A stretch of DNA of 64,000 bases, from assembly GCA_964035545.1 (NCBI GenBank), contig OZ037766.1, forward strand, positions 7,293,722-7,357,721, read 5' to 3'. The position numbers and the translations under genes are program-made. Of the stretch, positions 13,501-25,726 are shown one piece after another; position 1 is the stretch's first letter, and each line of letters starts with the position of its first letter. Below the pieces are notes generated by a model, which saw only the letters and a list, made by a program, of their open reading frames with translations, had not been told where the DNA came from and made no database searches. Source of the DNA: Bugula neritina (taxonomy: Eukaryota > Bryozoa > Gymnolaemata > Cheilostomatida > Bugulidae).

Positions 13501-16500
13501 CGTGAGGATTATTTCTAATTAGTGACCAGGCCGAACCTTGGTATGATTGTATCATCACCCTAGGCCCCTCTCCATTTCACAAAGTATCTGAATCTATCAT
13601 TGCTGTCAATCAGTGCCTGTATTCAGTAACCTGTTGGTCTTGTGGAGGAGTTGTTAGTATTTTAAGATTTTGTTGATAAAAGTGAAAGCTTCTGAACTAG
13701 ACTAGTAAAGTTGGTTTGTAAAGGTCACGTAACTAGATTACTAACTATCAATCAGTTAGTCACTGTCTTTTGATTGATGGCTGGTAGTACAATGTACAGC
13801 TGTTAAAACTATCATTTCCTAACATAATAATATTTTGTGCAACTGAACTCTGACATAACCCATAGTAGAGTAATAGCATGATAGACCACATACTTCGGAT
13901 GGTTCTATTCATGATCTATGACAATTCTACTAAAATAAGTGACAAACGATAAAAAGGAAATGTTGATTTATTAAAATGATTGTTATGCAGCCAAATGCAT
14001 GGAATGATAGTAAAAAATTGTCTCTTCACCCAAACCAATTTAAAAAATAAAAACTAATGCTAAAATTCACATATAAAAAGCAGTGTATCAAAAATTAACA
14101 CTCCATCTATGTGGTATTGGCCTATTGTCAAGTTATGCAGTAAGTGGAGTGAATATATTAGATATTATATACAATACTGTGATGCTCATCACTATGTCCA
14201 TTGCACTGCTGTGGGTAATTAGAAATCATAGGATGAGTTGTACTTTCTCTTCCAATACTATGACATGGTTTATAGTTTCTATAGTCTCATGTCTTGTTTT
14301 GGTCTGGCGGATAAACCCGCTGTTACTGTGTTATCTGTGAGTGGTTGCTCATTGGTATCGCCATTGTCACTGAACTGCTGCTATCGATGCTTGACATCAG
14401 TCCGTTGGTGGTGGGAAGGGAAGTCCTGGCTTCGGATGAGTTTATTGGTCCCCCAGAGCTAAGTGCTGCTGAAGAAGTCATCAAACTGTTAGATGTTGAG
14501 GACATTGTCAGTAGATTTTGTGTAGTTAGTGTGTTGATTGTTGTAGTTGGTGTGTTGGCTGTTGTAGTTGGTGTGTTGTCTGTTGTAGTTGGTGTGTTGG
14601 CTGTTGTAGTTGGTGTGTTGATTGTTGTAGTTGGTGTGTTGTCTGTTGTAGTTGGTGTGTTGGCTGTTGTAGTTGGTGTGTTGATTGTAGTAGTTGGTAT
14701 GTTGGCTGTTGTAGTTGATGTGTTGACTGTTGTAGTTGGTGTGTTGTCTGTTGTAGTTGTTGTGCCACTTGTTGTTTCTGATATATTAGCATCTGCAAGT
14801 GTTGAGTTTGTTGCTGCTGCCATTGTTGGTTGACGTTGTTTTGAAGTTGGTAAGAATGGTGCAAGTGTGATATTAAAGTTCTCTTCTACTGGGGTCATGC
14901 TGCTTGCTGCCACAATGCTGTTTTTAGGCTGTGATAAACTAGTGACAGATAACACTGGCCCAGCAGTTACACTGCTTGTGACTAAGTCAGCTGGGTCGGT
15001 TTGTCGTGTGGTCTGGTTGTCTGCACTTGGTGCAGAAGTGTTTGCATGTTGTGTCTGATTATACTCCAGTGAGAAACCCTCTAATGTCATTGTGGAGGTC
15101 TCTGAAACACTACTGTTAGTGTTGACTAGTGGTATAGGAGCTGCAGTTGTTGTGTTGAGTAGGCTATGCGGCACGCCCGTAGATTGAGGAGTAGATGTTT
15201 GTGTTTTTGTATCCGAGCTGCTATTAGTAGACGTTGTAGATAAATTGTGATCCTCATCAGCTGTAGATATGTTTACTGTCTCAGACGTGATGTTTTTATC
15301 TGGAGCATTAGCAGTTGTCATCACAATCCCGTTGGTGGAGTTACTAGGAACACCTGGATGTATGCTGATGTGATGAGTCACTGTTGTAGTGGAGTGTTTT
15401 GAGTACTCGATGGTAGATGGGGTCGTGTGCTGCGCTAAGCCCGAGTCTGTACCCGTAGAGGTCAACTCAGATTCTCTACTCTCAGATGTATATGCTGGCA
15501 TTGTTGTCTGTGGTAATGTTATGTTCTGTTGGTCTGCTAATGTAGACTCACTGGGTAACAGTGATGGATTTTGTTGAGTGACTGTAGTCGTCACCTCTGT
15601 GAGATGATAACTTCGAAATGTTGAAGAAAGAGTTGCAGTCACTGCGCTTGTGTTAACTATAGAGCTCGTAGCATTGTACATAGGAGTTACGATGCCTTGT
15701 ATTCCATTTGAATAGCTTTTAAAGCCGCCGTAGAAATAAAGAAGTGCACCAACTATTCCGAGTACTACAGCGACTGAGATTATTGTAACAATGCAGGCTA
15801 TTCCACATTTCCTTATAGAAAGTGCGTGACTCAGTTTGGTAGTATCGTCGCAGCTGGTGATGTCATAATCACGGACTTTCACCAGACCAGCCTCGATGTC
15901 ATAACTAGCAGGACTGGAACTGCTGCTACATTCATCATCAGGCTGTACTTTAGACTGAAATGTACTGCTAAGTAACTTATGCCATTCTCTGATTCGTTTT
16001 TCTCTTTCGGTTATCTCGTGCTCTTGTATTGATAGTCGCTGCTTGATTTTGGCAGCGTTTTTCGAAACTTCCTCTTCTAGTAGATGTATGTGAGTCAGAT
16101 CAGCTTCGTCCTCGGCCACCACCCAGTAGCTGGTAGGTCGGTGCTGAGAGCTAGATACTAGTTTAGAGTAGTAGTTATCTATTACATCCTTGTATGTGGT
16201 TAGGGTTGTGTAAGTAGAAATGGCTAACGTTTGATATTGGGAACTGTTTTTAGTATTCTCATTTCTTTCCAATGTTGAATGACTGCCTTCAGTGTTAGCA
16301 ATAAAGTCAGTTCTTGGCTCTATTCCTTTCAGAAGAGATCTAATTCGACAAGCTATGCATCCTGAAATATAAAATCAAAATATATAAATCATGTGACCTG
16401 GTTATAGCCTTGCATTTGCATATGATGTTCTATAGTCTATACTCTATACTATGGAGTAGTGATTTCATTGACACAAACAGAGTTATGAAATCTACTGCCA

Positions 16501-19500
16501 TGCCATGTACACAATACACAACACATCCCAACTAGACAGTTCATAGGTGAAATGTGTAGGCTTTGGATGGCTATGGAAGGGGTGATATCATAAAATATTA
16601 GGAAAAAATTATGGGATTTCAGTTTAATGTTTACCAATATTTGTTTTCTATAAAAGTTGAATTGGTTTGTGTTCAGGAATGTAGCCGACTGTATTACACA
16701 GAGAGATAGCAGGGGTAACCTACAGGATATTTTCTACAGTAATACTCTGTTACCTGGAAACTACTCTAGCTAGTATGTCATACAAATATCGCCAGTTACA
16801 TCCCATATCTATAGCTAGAGAGTTTTACCTTACACTAGTTCTATGAATTCTAGGATACATTTTGTTTTAATTAAATAAATGATAACTTTAATTGATTTAG
16901 TTTTTTAGTGTCTCACCACTATTAACGCCTATGTCGAATAAGCTAAATCAACCTACCAATCTGTTTCATAGATTTTTCCACTTCATGCATTTGTTCATCT
17001 TCAACTGGGAGAGAAGACGGTACGCCTGTGGTGTATGTATTCAAGTCTGACACACTCCTTTCTAAACTCTCTATCTCACTCTCTATGTTGGCTGATTGTC
17101 CCAGGTAGTTGTTGATAGATTGCTTAAGGATTCTAGAGTTTCGGTTATCTAATGGGATCTTGGCGCTCCGTCTCCTCTCTGTGTTTGTGTTGACTAGAAA
17201 CTCAAGCTCTGGGTAGGAGTCCCTGACCATCATGGCAATCTCTACAAGATAGTGATATGAGCTAAGAGCAGTTACACATACAGTTCAGAATGACGAGTCA
17301 TCTATGTGCTGCTTAGAATTTTGAAAATACCTGAACAAGTATATATTGTGATGAATTGTTTTAAACACAATATGATCTCCGATATCATTTGTTGTTGCAA
17401 CTTTAATGGGTGGAAATTTCATCCATATTTGATGTTGGTGGGTTTAAATAGTCTACAAATATCACTAACAACTTTCTAAGTCTTTGTCATGATATGTCTA
17501 CTTTCAAATCACTCAATGTTTTCAATTTTGACTTGGCATTCCCTTTCAGTCAGTTTATACAGAATCTAAAAGTTTGGTTACCCACTAATCACTAATGGAA
17601 TGTTTCACTTAGTTTATCAACTGTTCCCATCTAAAATTACAAAACCTAATTAATTGGCATGATTTTTATGCAATAATGCAATATTTTGTCAGATGAAATG
17701 CAAAGCATCTAATTTGAATTACTTGTTTGACAATAGGCAAGTGCTTCAGGTGAAAATATCCTTTCAGATGTTGGTTAGAGTTTTGCAAACATTTCTTATT
17801 GTTACAAAGCTAGATCATGTTGGAAATGCCTTTGATGTAGTTGAATGCCTGATGACATGAACTTAAAAGTCAACAATTTTCACCAAAGCTATTGTTATAC
17901 CCACTCTGGTTGTGTGAACATGAAAACATGAACATGCCTCATCACTCATTCGTGAAGTAGTATGTAACTGGTTTATAGAAACTTGAATCTATTGCCATAG
18001 AGATAAACAGTGGATGTTAGTAAAAATGTTAGCTATTTGTGCTTAGCTACCCAAAAACCTGACCAAAGTAAAGCTCCATATAGTTTCAATGAACAGGGTT
18101 GATAAAACTGAGTGTAAAAATTTCCCTTTTCCACAGATATGTTGCATTCCCATTCTAGCTTCAAAATACGATCTTGAAAAGAGTTGAAGCTAAACCAAAC
18201 GTTGAATTTATATACACCTACAGTCCACTTCATTTACCATGCCATTAAGCCACAGTGTACATTTCTAGTTAGTCAATAAATAAAATCAACGAAAAAAAGA
18301 GAATGATGACAAGATGGTATTTAGTGCATAATTTAGTGTAAACATTTTTAAGCTCAGATTTGATCTAACACACTAAGAAGTAGAAATGAATTAAAAATCG
18401 ACTTTGAGCTCTTAATAATTGTTTATTTACTTGTGTTTTTAATTAATATATAATTATCATAAAGTCTCACCTGTTGGTTAGGTATGATAAAATGATATTT
18501 GTGAATTGTGTCCAAATTAGTTTAACTGTTTTTTATACTTATTAGTCTTCGAAGCCCCTTTTACATCTCCTACATCCTTGCTATAGTGGATGTTATGCAG
18601 TATGAAATGACCAGCTAGTCAATAGCTTTGAGAATTACATTTTCCTGCATTTTGATTGGCTGATTGATAAAACTGCTGGAGTTATCTTACACTGTATGTG
18701 AAGATGCAGAGTGATTCAACCAAAAGTGTGTTTTGTATTTGAAATGTGATTAGTACGTTGAACTCGATTTGCCCAATTTAATGACTGTGTTATGTTAATA
18801 AAACTAACAATAGCTGTCATATTTGATCAAATTACTCAAGTATTTTTGTCACCAGCCTTTTATTATTTTACTGAGTAATAAATTTAATTAATTTCACTAG
18901 CTATTCACTAGTTGCTATTCAGCATGAAGTTAAATACCCAGACATTATATCTCCCATGAATCATATAGCAACGGATTTCATAGTTGCATTTGGTATGACA
19001 CCCCAGTTGATATTTTACCACAATTAACTATCTCTTCCCTTATAAGTTTCTAACTTCCTAAAGTGAAAAAGCATTCTTTTATATCTTGTATAATACATCA
19101 CTTGTAGGTTAGTTTAGAACCACCCATATTGAATATAGGTAGTGCATGGAAAGTAGTATATATAATTATTTTCATAAGGTGAAAATGCATGCACTGAATG
19201 CCTTTTCCGTTATCATTTTTATTACCTCATGGCTTATAATATTTGTTTGGTCGACTTCTTGAGTACAGCTAGTTGGTATCAGCTTTTACTAATTGCACTA
19301 CAGACACATTACATTGTCTATTAGCACTATGCACTATAGCCTACACCTTGCTATACTACTAACATTCATTTTGTATGATTTCATCAGCTGTTGTTATACT
19401 CATAGTGCATATGTTTGCTTTAATAATATTATTTAACATAATGACTATTACTAATAAGAGAGAGACAATGATACAAGTGACAATTTTATAATAGACTGCT

Positions 19501-22500
19501 AATTCTTCTGGTATTACTCAGCTACTGGTAAGAAAATGAAAACAGCTGAAATTACAAGACTGGTTTATGCATTACGTCAACATATTATAGACTTGCTATC
19601 AAAATATTAGTACAACTGTGGTGGGAGTTGTGAACTATGTTGTGAAATGGCCGTTTAAATTCTCAATTTTCAATTTAAAAATCCATCATAGAATAATACT
19701 ATAATGTGTAGATTTGCTTTGTAACTATGGAAACCAAATTTCCTGTTTGGAATTTCCTTTCATATAGTGTAACACTTAGATCTGTTCGTGTAGCGATCTA
19801 GTTACTGTCTGTCCATATCTCCTCTCCCTCCCCCTGTTCACTGCAAGCTCTACCAAAATGTCCAGTGACCAGGGGTCAGCAATTAATGTTTGTGGTTGAC
19901 CCAACTGCCACATAAAAGTAAACCCCCTTGATTATCTTGTAAATTATTATTATTTTGCATTTATATATACACGGCTTAGATGGAAAATTACTTACTATGT
20001 CTTGCATATTTTTCTTTTGGTTTTGAACTTATCAAATTGCTTACCCTGAACAGATTTGTAATTCATTAACTGGACATTTAAACTAATTAAAAGTTTTATC
20101 GTTTTTTTTACTATTCAGTTAGCCCTGTTCTTGTTACTCATGTTTAAACAAGGTGATTAATACACATACTAGCAGCTGACTTTATTCTATCTCACCTCAA
20201 AGGTGTATCCCATTCATTTCTTTTGTCACTTTCAGTACTATTTATAAAAGGCCGTGACTCTGAATCTATGATTATGAATTCACAGTCCGATAACAATCAC
20301 AAACTAGCAACAAAACTTGACTCTTCTTATCTAATGTCATGTTATACCAGTGTGAGTAATATAGTCTTAAAGCCAGTTCATTGCTATTGTCTGCATTGTT
20401 AGCTTTTTATTCAATCACTCTAATCTTATTCATGTAAAGAAGTTTCAAACTTAATCTCATCTTTATGACTTGTTCGCCAGTTATTTTCATGGTTGTAAAA
20501 GTTATTTTTTAGGGCAACTCCTTTTTTAATTTCAAATATGACTCACAGATCAAATTATGTAACATTTTTATACTGACAAGTTTTCTAATATGGAAATCTA
20601 ATCATGGTAACTGCATTTGTTTTATGGACAAGATATGACTTTCAAATGTAGACAGATTAATTTAAGCGGAAAAGTGCTGCGGTGGCTGAATCTTTTTTTC
20701 TAGTTGATAGGAAAAGCAATGCCATCTTAGATAAGGTTTTAGTACATCATTTTCAGTTGAATTTTCAATAGAATGCACATGGAATGTAAACTAATTGAAT
20801 CCAAAACTGTAAGGCAGCCATCGTGTTAACTCAGACTCATACAAACTCATCAAACCTAAACCCACTCTTGTTTACACATTCTGTCCCCCCCCCCCCCCAT
20901 AGAATTCTTTAGGAATCTTCCAAATAATTACGATTTCATATTTTTAAAACTTTAGCCTGTTTCACACATTTCTTTGAACACTTGGGTGCTATGGGACACA
21001 TCAAGATTGTTTTTGAAAGTCCTGATTTAGAAGTTGGCGAGCTCTATTTTGGCTGAAATACCTGCATACTAGTTCCGAGAAACATTTTGAAAATTTAGTA
21101 GTATCTAAAATTGGCAGCGTTTCTGACAAAAGCACTACGACTGCTCCAACTGCCAACATTTATGATTCTCCAGTCCATTAACCCTCAAGACTCCATGATT
21201 TATAGCAGATGTATAGTTTTTACTTTAGAGTTTAGACATTTCAAACTGAACAAAACTGCTGTTGTCATATGACCTATATCTGTTGCCATTTGACCTATAT
21301 AGCCTGTGACTAGGTGACTCATTACTCACTACATTAGCTGGGTAATTAACCAGCTAATTCAAATGTAAATATATCGGACAACTGTGATTTCAGTTGACAA
21401 ACGTAAAACATATTTCATAAATGGAGACAAAATTAAATAAAGTTATAATATACAAGCTTATTTTCTTCCAAAAGGCTAAATATCACATTGCCTCTTTGTA
21501 TAGATTATTAAACAATGCATGGCCTATGTTATCACTCAGTTTCCATCTATTAATAGTAATGTTTGCTGCAATCTACTTTCTGGTGAGTGATGACAGGCGT
21601 GTTTGCTGCTTACAATCAACATTGAGTCAGCTCAAAATATAGATAGTCTTATGCACAACTTAAGATTTCTATAAATAACATTTTTGTAGCATTCGCACTT
21701 TTTTATCAAAATTTGAATTGTAATTATTATGGCTAGTTTTCTGTACAGTCTCAAGCTGTTGGGTTTTAGACACTGTATCCTGGAACTTTGAGGTCAAACT
21801 GCTACAATTCTATTCATGTAACATATTATTTTAGATGATAAAAAAAAGTTTTAAATAGCTGAATAATGGAGCAGCTAATATTGTGCTTCTGCCTTAGCCA
21901 ATTGGAAGCTATTCAGGTCCATCTATATTGGTACAGTTTCATGAAAAGGCTTTGGTGACAGTAGACCTGAATGGGTGATTTGAGGCTGGGGTTAACACTG
22001 ACACTGGTGGGGGAGGGGGCCCTCTACCTAATTTGTGTATTCAACAGAAATAGAGGAAAATTTTGCTGTTGAAATACTTGTCAAATTAGAGTTTTGTAAA
22101 AAATGTGCTGAACTTCTAATTCACTCAGGTTATGGTTTTGAAAAAACTTCCTAACTTTCACAGTGAAATTTATAATTGAGAGCCAGTGATTTATTTGCAC
22201 CATCGTGTGAATTTGAGGTAATTTGCAAAGAATCTTTCCCAGCAGCTATAAAATGCACTTATCAGAGTGAGCTGTTTGTCTATAGTAATATGTGTCTGTA
22301 GCATAAGTATGTCATGGACATGCAAATGATAATATTGTACTGATGTCTTGTCTTCCTAATTTACTTTTATACTCAATGTGCAATTTCCTTTCACACTGGG
22401 TGATCTACTCAGCACAATACTATACATTACTTGACTACTACTCAGTACTATACCCTGCTACTAGTAATTAGTACTACTAGTATTACTATTAGTGAGAGAC

Positions 22501-25258
22501 TTTACTCATAGTTACTACAAATTTTATAACTAACAAAGCATTTTCTCACCAGCTGTGTGCCTTCTCCTTTGGGGAAGAGTATATGTTCCTGTATTGTTGG
22601 CTGACCAGCGCCTTGGTAAGGTCTTAAACTCCATGGCTTCTGGCTCCAGATCTGTCTTCCACACTCTTACGGCAGCCATGTTTTGTTCACAACTTACAGC
22701 ACATAGTAGAACTCTGTATCTATCACAAATACCTCGTAGGCGGATGTGTATTTCTCGCCATAAACATGTGAGCTGCTGGTCTCCCACTAATAGACTGAGC
22801 GGTAGTCTCACTAAGTGGTGTACATTCGAACTCTCAGTGTGGTTGTCTACGTATAGCCTATGGACTACCCATATGACAATGCAGCTCTCTATCTTGTATA
22901 ACCAATAACGCTAATTATGATGAGGGTTGGAATGATGAAATATTCCTTGAGCTGACAGTTGGACATGTGACTTGCTGCTGCTCTTATTACAAACAGGATG
23001 ACAAGTTTAGTTACTCTGTGTTGGGTGTAACTACTAGTCTACCATAGGCTCTACCACCATCATCGGCTTGACACCAAGTTGACCTTGTGTTTTCATTAGG
23101 TCCTGTAGTCACAACATCTACATTCCTTGAATAATGTTGCACCAGCTGGAATGTGTTACTGCGTATAACTACATCACATGCTGTATTCACTTGACTGCAG
23201 TGTTGAACTTTGAGAGTTGGTGTTGTATCGAGGCTAGAATCTAGATAGAAATGTGTGTGAATACTTGCTAACTTGTAAATATTTTGTTGGGTAATTTTAA
23301 ACTCAAAGATTGGCTTCTAATATCTTGTAGGAATAAATGTTATGGGAACTGTAGCTGGAATAAAATATATTTGTTGTTTTTGTGTTTTTAGATTTACACA
23401 AGAAGTGAGGAAATTTTTGGAAGTTCCAGAAAACAGAAGTAAGTTAGTCATAGTAGAATTGATTTCAGAATAATTTTTGTGTTACTAAGTGATTTCTCTG
23501 TAAGAAAACAGGATAGTTGCAGTTGAGAAGTTGTCTTCTCTGGACATTTGTACCCATGGCCTTGTTGGATCTATTTTAAAAATGCACTATAATGCACTTA
23601 GTATTACTATGTTGGTGATGCAGTATTCGATTGACATAGAAATAGCTTACTAGTTATCAAACTGCTTGAGTAAGTGTGTTTTACTTTTATTTGTTTATAA
23701 TTAGCAACTAGCAAACTCAACAGTTATTTTTCATGTTTTCATCGATTTCCATATGAAAGTAAAACTTGTGTATGTCAATGAGATAGATATAGAAAAGTGC
23801 AAAGACTATTACTGCTAATAATATTATGTAGTTATTAAGAAACTGTAGTTATTTGGTTAGACTCTTGATAGTTAGAGAGTATAAATAGATGGGAATTTTA
23901 TGCAGCATTATATCATCATTACAGATGCTGTTGTTGGTGTACACTGTACACACGGTCTTAACCGAACAGGCTATATCATATGCAAGTAAGTCTCCGAGTA
24001 TTATATACACCAGTGTGACTCACAATTATGCACATAATGTTATAGACATCACCATAGCTGTAAATAGTATAGTATAATGATGCTATTATTTTTGCACAAC
24101 AATTTCACTTCTTTCAAAGAGCTACAGCAGGAAAGGTTTTGTGGTATTTTTAGTACAAAATTTATTACCATTGGCTGGTGATTAGTTCCTTGCTTGCACT
24201 TTGTAGGTATTTGATAGAACATGAAAACATGGACCCTGAAGAGGCTATAAACCTGTTTAACGTCTGCAGAGGCCACGATATGGAGAGGGAAAACTACTTG
24301 ACACATCTGCGTACTGGTACACTGTAAGTTGAGTGGCAAAAGATTGCTACGAGGAGAATACGTTAAACGCCTAATATTTTCATCTTGCACTAATTTGCCA
24401 AAATTATTCTTTAAGCGGTTCCTAGTTGGGTTTAAGTTGGATTTTGAACTTCCCAATTCTAAACTTGAGACCCCAACTACTGCACTCAATCACCTCCAAC
24501 TCAAGGCTGCTCATAGATAATTTCAATTTATCATAACTCGGCTTTTTTTACTTAGCCTAACATAGTTTACTCTCCATCATGTGCAACACCATTAAACATG
24601 TACTAATTGGGAGTTATTGTCCCTATTTGGCAATGCGTGTGGATGAACAACTCTATAAAATTCTGTAAGTTTTGAAACCAAAATTCTGAGCTACTGTTTT
24701 TAAGCAAGTAGATTTTAAATGTAATTCCTATTACAATTCTTCATTTGAAACTGTTTTAGGCCTATAAATGAAGCAAAATCTTATTTGGATGCTGAATATA
24801 AAGACTCTAAGTTTCAATCCGGGAACAATAGCAGCAGAGGTGGTGGCAGGCACTCGTATAATGACTACAGACACCAGTCTAGTTTTTACAGTGAACCCCC
24901 CTACTATGACCAGAACTATTATTATGAACCTGAATATAGCACACGCCACCATCATGGGCACAGTAGTTATAACCAAAGCTACTATAGGAGAGGTGATGAC
25001 AGATTCTCCCACGATGACTATGCATATACTGACTCTTCTGATAATTACTCATCATTTGAGCGCAGGCCACTTTCTAGAGATACCTCACGGTATTATAGCA
25101 AATTACACAGTTCTCCAAAGAAGGATCATGGTAGCCGTCGTCAACATAATGATGACAGAAATTACCGGCGAACTCACGTTTCGGGCCATGGCAGGAAGGG
25201 AAAAGAAAGAAGGAGAACTCCAGATACCAAGTGTATGGAGAGTCGAGGCAAAGATTAA
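10514..25258 (+). CDS. DUSP11: RNA/RNP complex-1-interacting phosphatase (RNA 5'-triphosphatase, DUSP11/PIR1)
   Basis: Exons: 10514-10533, 10916-11003, 11413-11544, 11828-11907, 23392-23438, 23925-23985, 24207-24323, 24760-25258. All phases agree and give 347 aa. The ATG at 10514 opens a 20-nt first coding exon, giving MGGIPKGWLDYSKVGKPM, which fits the family N-terminus (I-P-x-x-W-x-x-Y-x-x-x-G). The cysteine-phosphatase loop HCTHGLNRTG is encoded at 23925-23985 (nucleophile about Cys130, Arg136). The next exon carries YLIEHENMDPEEAINLF and CRGHDMERENYL, typical of DUSP11. Family enzymes act in the nucleus and cytoplasm, removing gamma and beta phosphates from 5'-triphosphate RNAs. The tail after about residue 185 is rich in Tyr, Ser, Arg and His (SYNDYRHQ, PPYYDQNYYYEP), basic and probably disordered, likely RNA-binding. 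Intron 4 is 11.5 kb and hosts another gene on the opposite strand. Confidence 0.93.
14323..22679 (-). CDS. Unrecognised type II membrane protein with mucin-like ectodomain
   Basis: Exons on the minus strand: 22679-22550, 17241-16957, 16361-14323; phases match at both joins (817 aa). The start MAAVRVWKTD is the only ATG in a locally GC-richer exon ending at GTGAGA. Residues 1-324 lack a signal peptide and look cytosolic, with two likely coiled coils (about 115-135, and 228-268 with LLEEEVSKNAAKIKQRL and ITEREKRIREWHKLLSS). One strong membrane segment lies at about 325-350 (GIACIVTIISVAVVLGIVGALL). The remaining 467 residues are Ser/Thr-rich with many N-x-S/T sites, and carry a 21-bp (7-residue NTPTTTx) tandem repeat. 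N-in/C-out orientation is inferred from the lack of a leader. No family was recognised. The gene lies wholly inside DUSP11 intron 4. Another upstream exon is possible. Confidence 0.72.
14523..14765 (-). repeat. 21-bp tandem repeat coding for NTPTTTx
   Basis: About eleven head-to-tail copies of a 21-bp unit, read on the minus strand as NTPTTT followed by A, D or I. The seventh residue tends to cycle I-A-D, so a 63-bp higher-order unit is also visible. Copies are near-identical, which suggests recent expansion. Thr/Pro-rich repeats like this are typical O-glycosylation scaffolds. Confidence 0.9.
17242..22549 (-). other. Intron 1 of the mucin-like gene
   Basis: GTGAGA donor and CTTGTAG acceptor on the minus strand. 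I see no convincing further exon on either strand inside it; open frames near 18033 and 21421 have no family features. A run of 14 C residues lies at 20885-20898. Confidence 0.5.
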
Positions 25259-25726
25259 TAATGTAGAATAGTGAAGATTTCAGTCTATATCAAGCTTGAA
25301 AATTTTAGATTAGGGAAAGAAATTTTATAGGTATGCATCATTTTATTAACATCATGTCCAGATATTTTTTTAATTTCATATGTAAATTAAAATATTTGTT
25401 GTCCAAAATAGTAACTTCATATTTTAATTAGCACTATGTTTTATAGTGTGTCACTAATTGGTTTTTGGTATATACTGTTATTTTATTTAAAAAATCAAAA
25501 TGTATAAATTTATAAAAAATATATTTAAATTATTTCAAAATTTATTTTAAATTTGAAAGTCCTTTGTTGTGTATATGTATTGCTAAACAATGTAAAAAGA
25601 TAAAAAAGATTGACAGTAGCAGTAAATGACAATACTAGAAAAATATATATGATTATAAATTGAAATAAACTTTCGTGTAATTCTATTACTACTTGCCGCT
25701 AGTAAAAAAATTTTTAAAAAAAAATT
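25259..25726. other. Convergent 3' UTR overlap between DUSP11 and TRPT1
   Basis: The 468 bases between the two stop codons are very AT-rich. AATAAA for the plus-strand gene is at 25664-25669. On the minus strand AATAAA motifs lie at 25487-25482 and 25347-25342. If these are used, the two mRNAs overlap tail to tail by roughly 200-350 bases. Confidence 0.6.

Noticed and set aside
14345-14833. Val/Gly-rich open frame on the plus strand
   Set aside because: Antisense reading of the same 21-bp repeat; no start context, splice partners or family features.
14526-14864. Gln/Thr-rich open frame on the minus strand
   Set aside because: It is a shifted reading of the 21-bp repeat inside the mucin-like gene; the Thr/Pro frame is the one that continues into the membrane segment and upstream exons.
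22555-22908. 117-residue plus-strand open frame
   Set aside because: It overlaps the minus-strand first exon of the mucin-like gene, which has the good start, GTGAGA donor and phase match; the plus-strand frame has none of these.
24768-25271. Open frame overlapping the last DUSP11 exon in another frame
   Set aside because: The alternative frame joins in phase with the upstream phosphatase exons and gives the expected basic Tyr/Ser/Arg-rich tail; this one does not.
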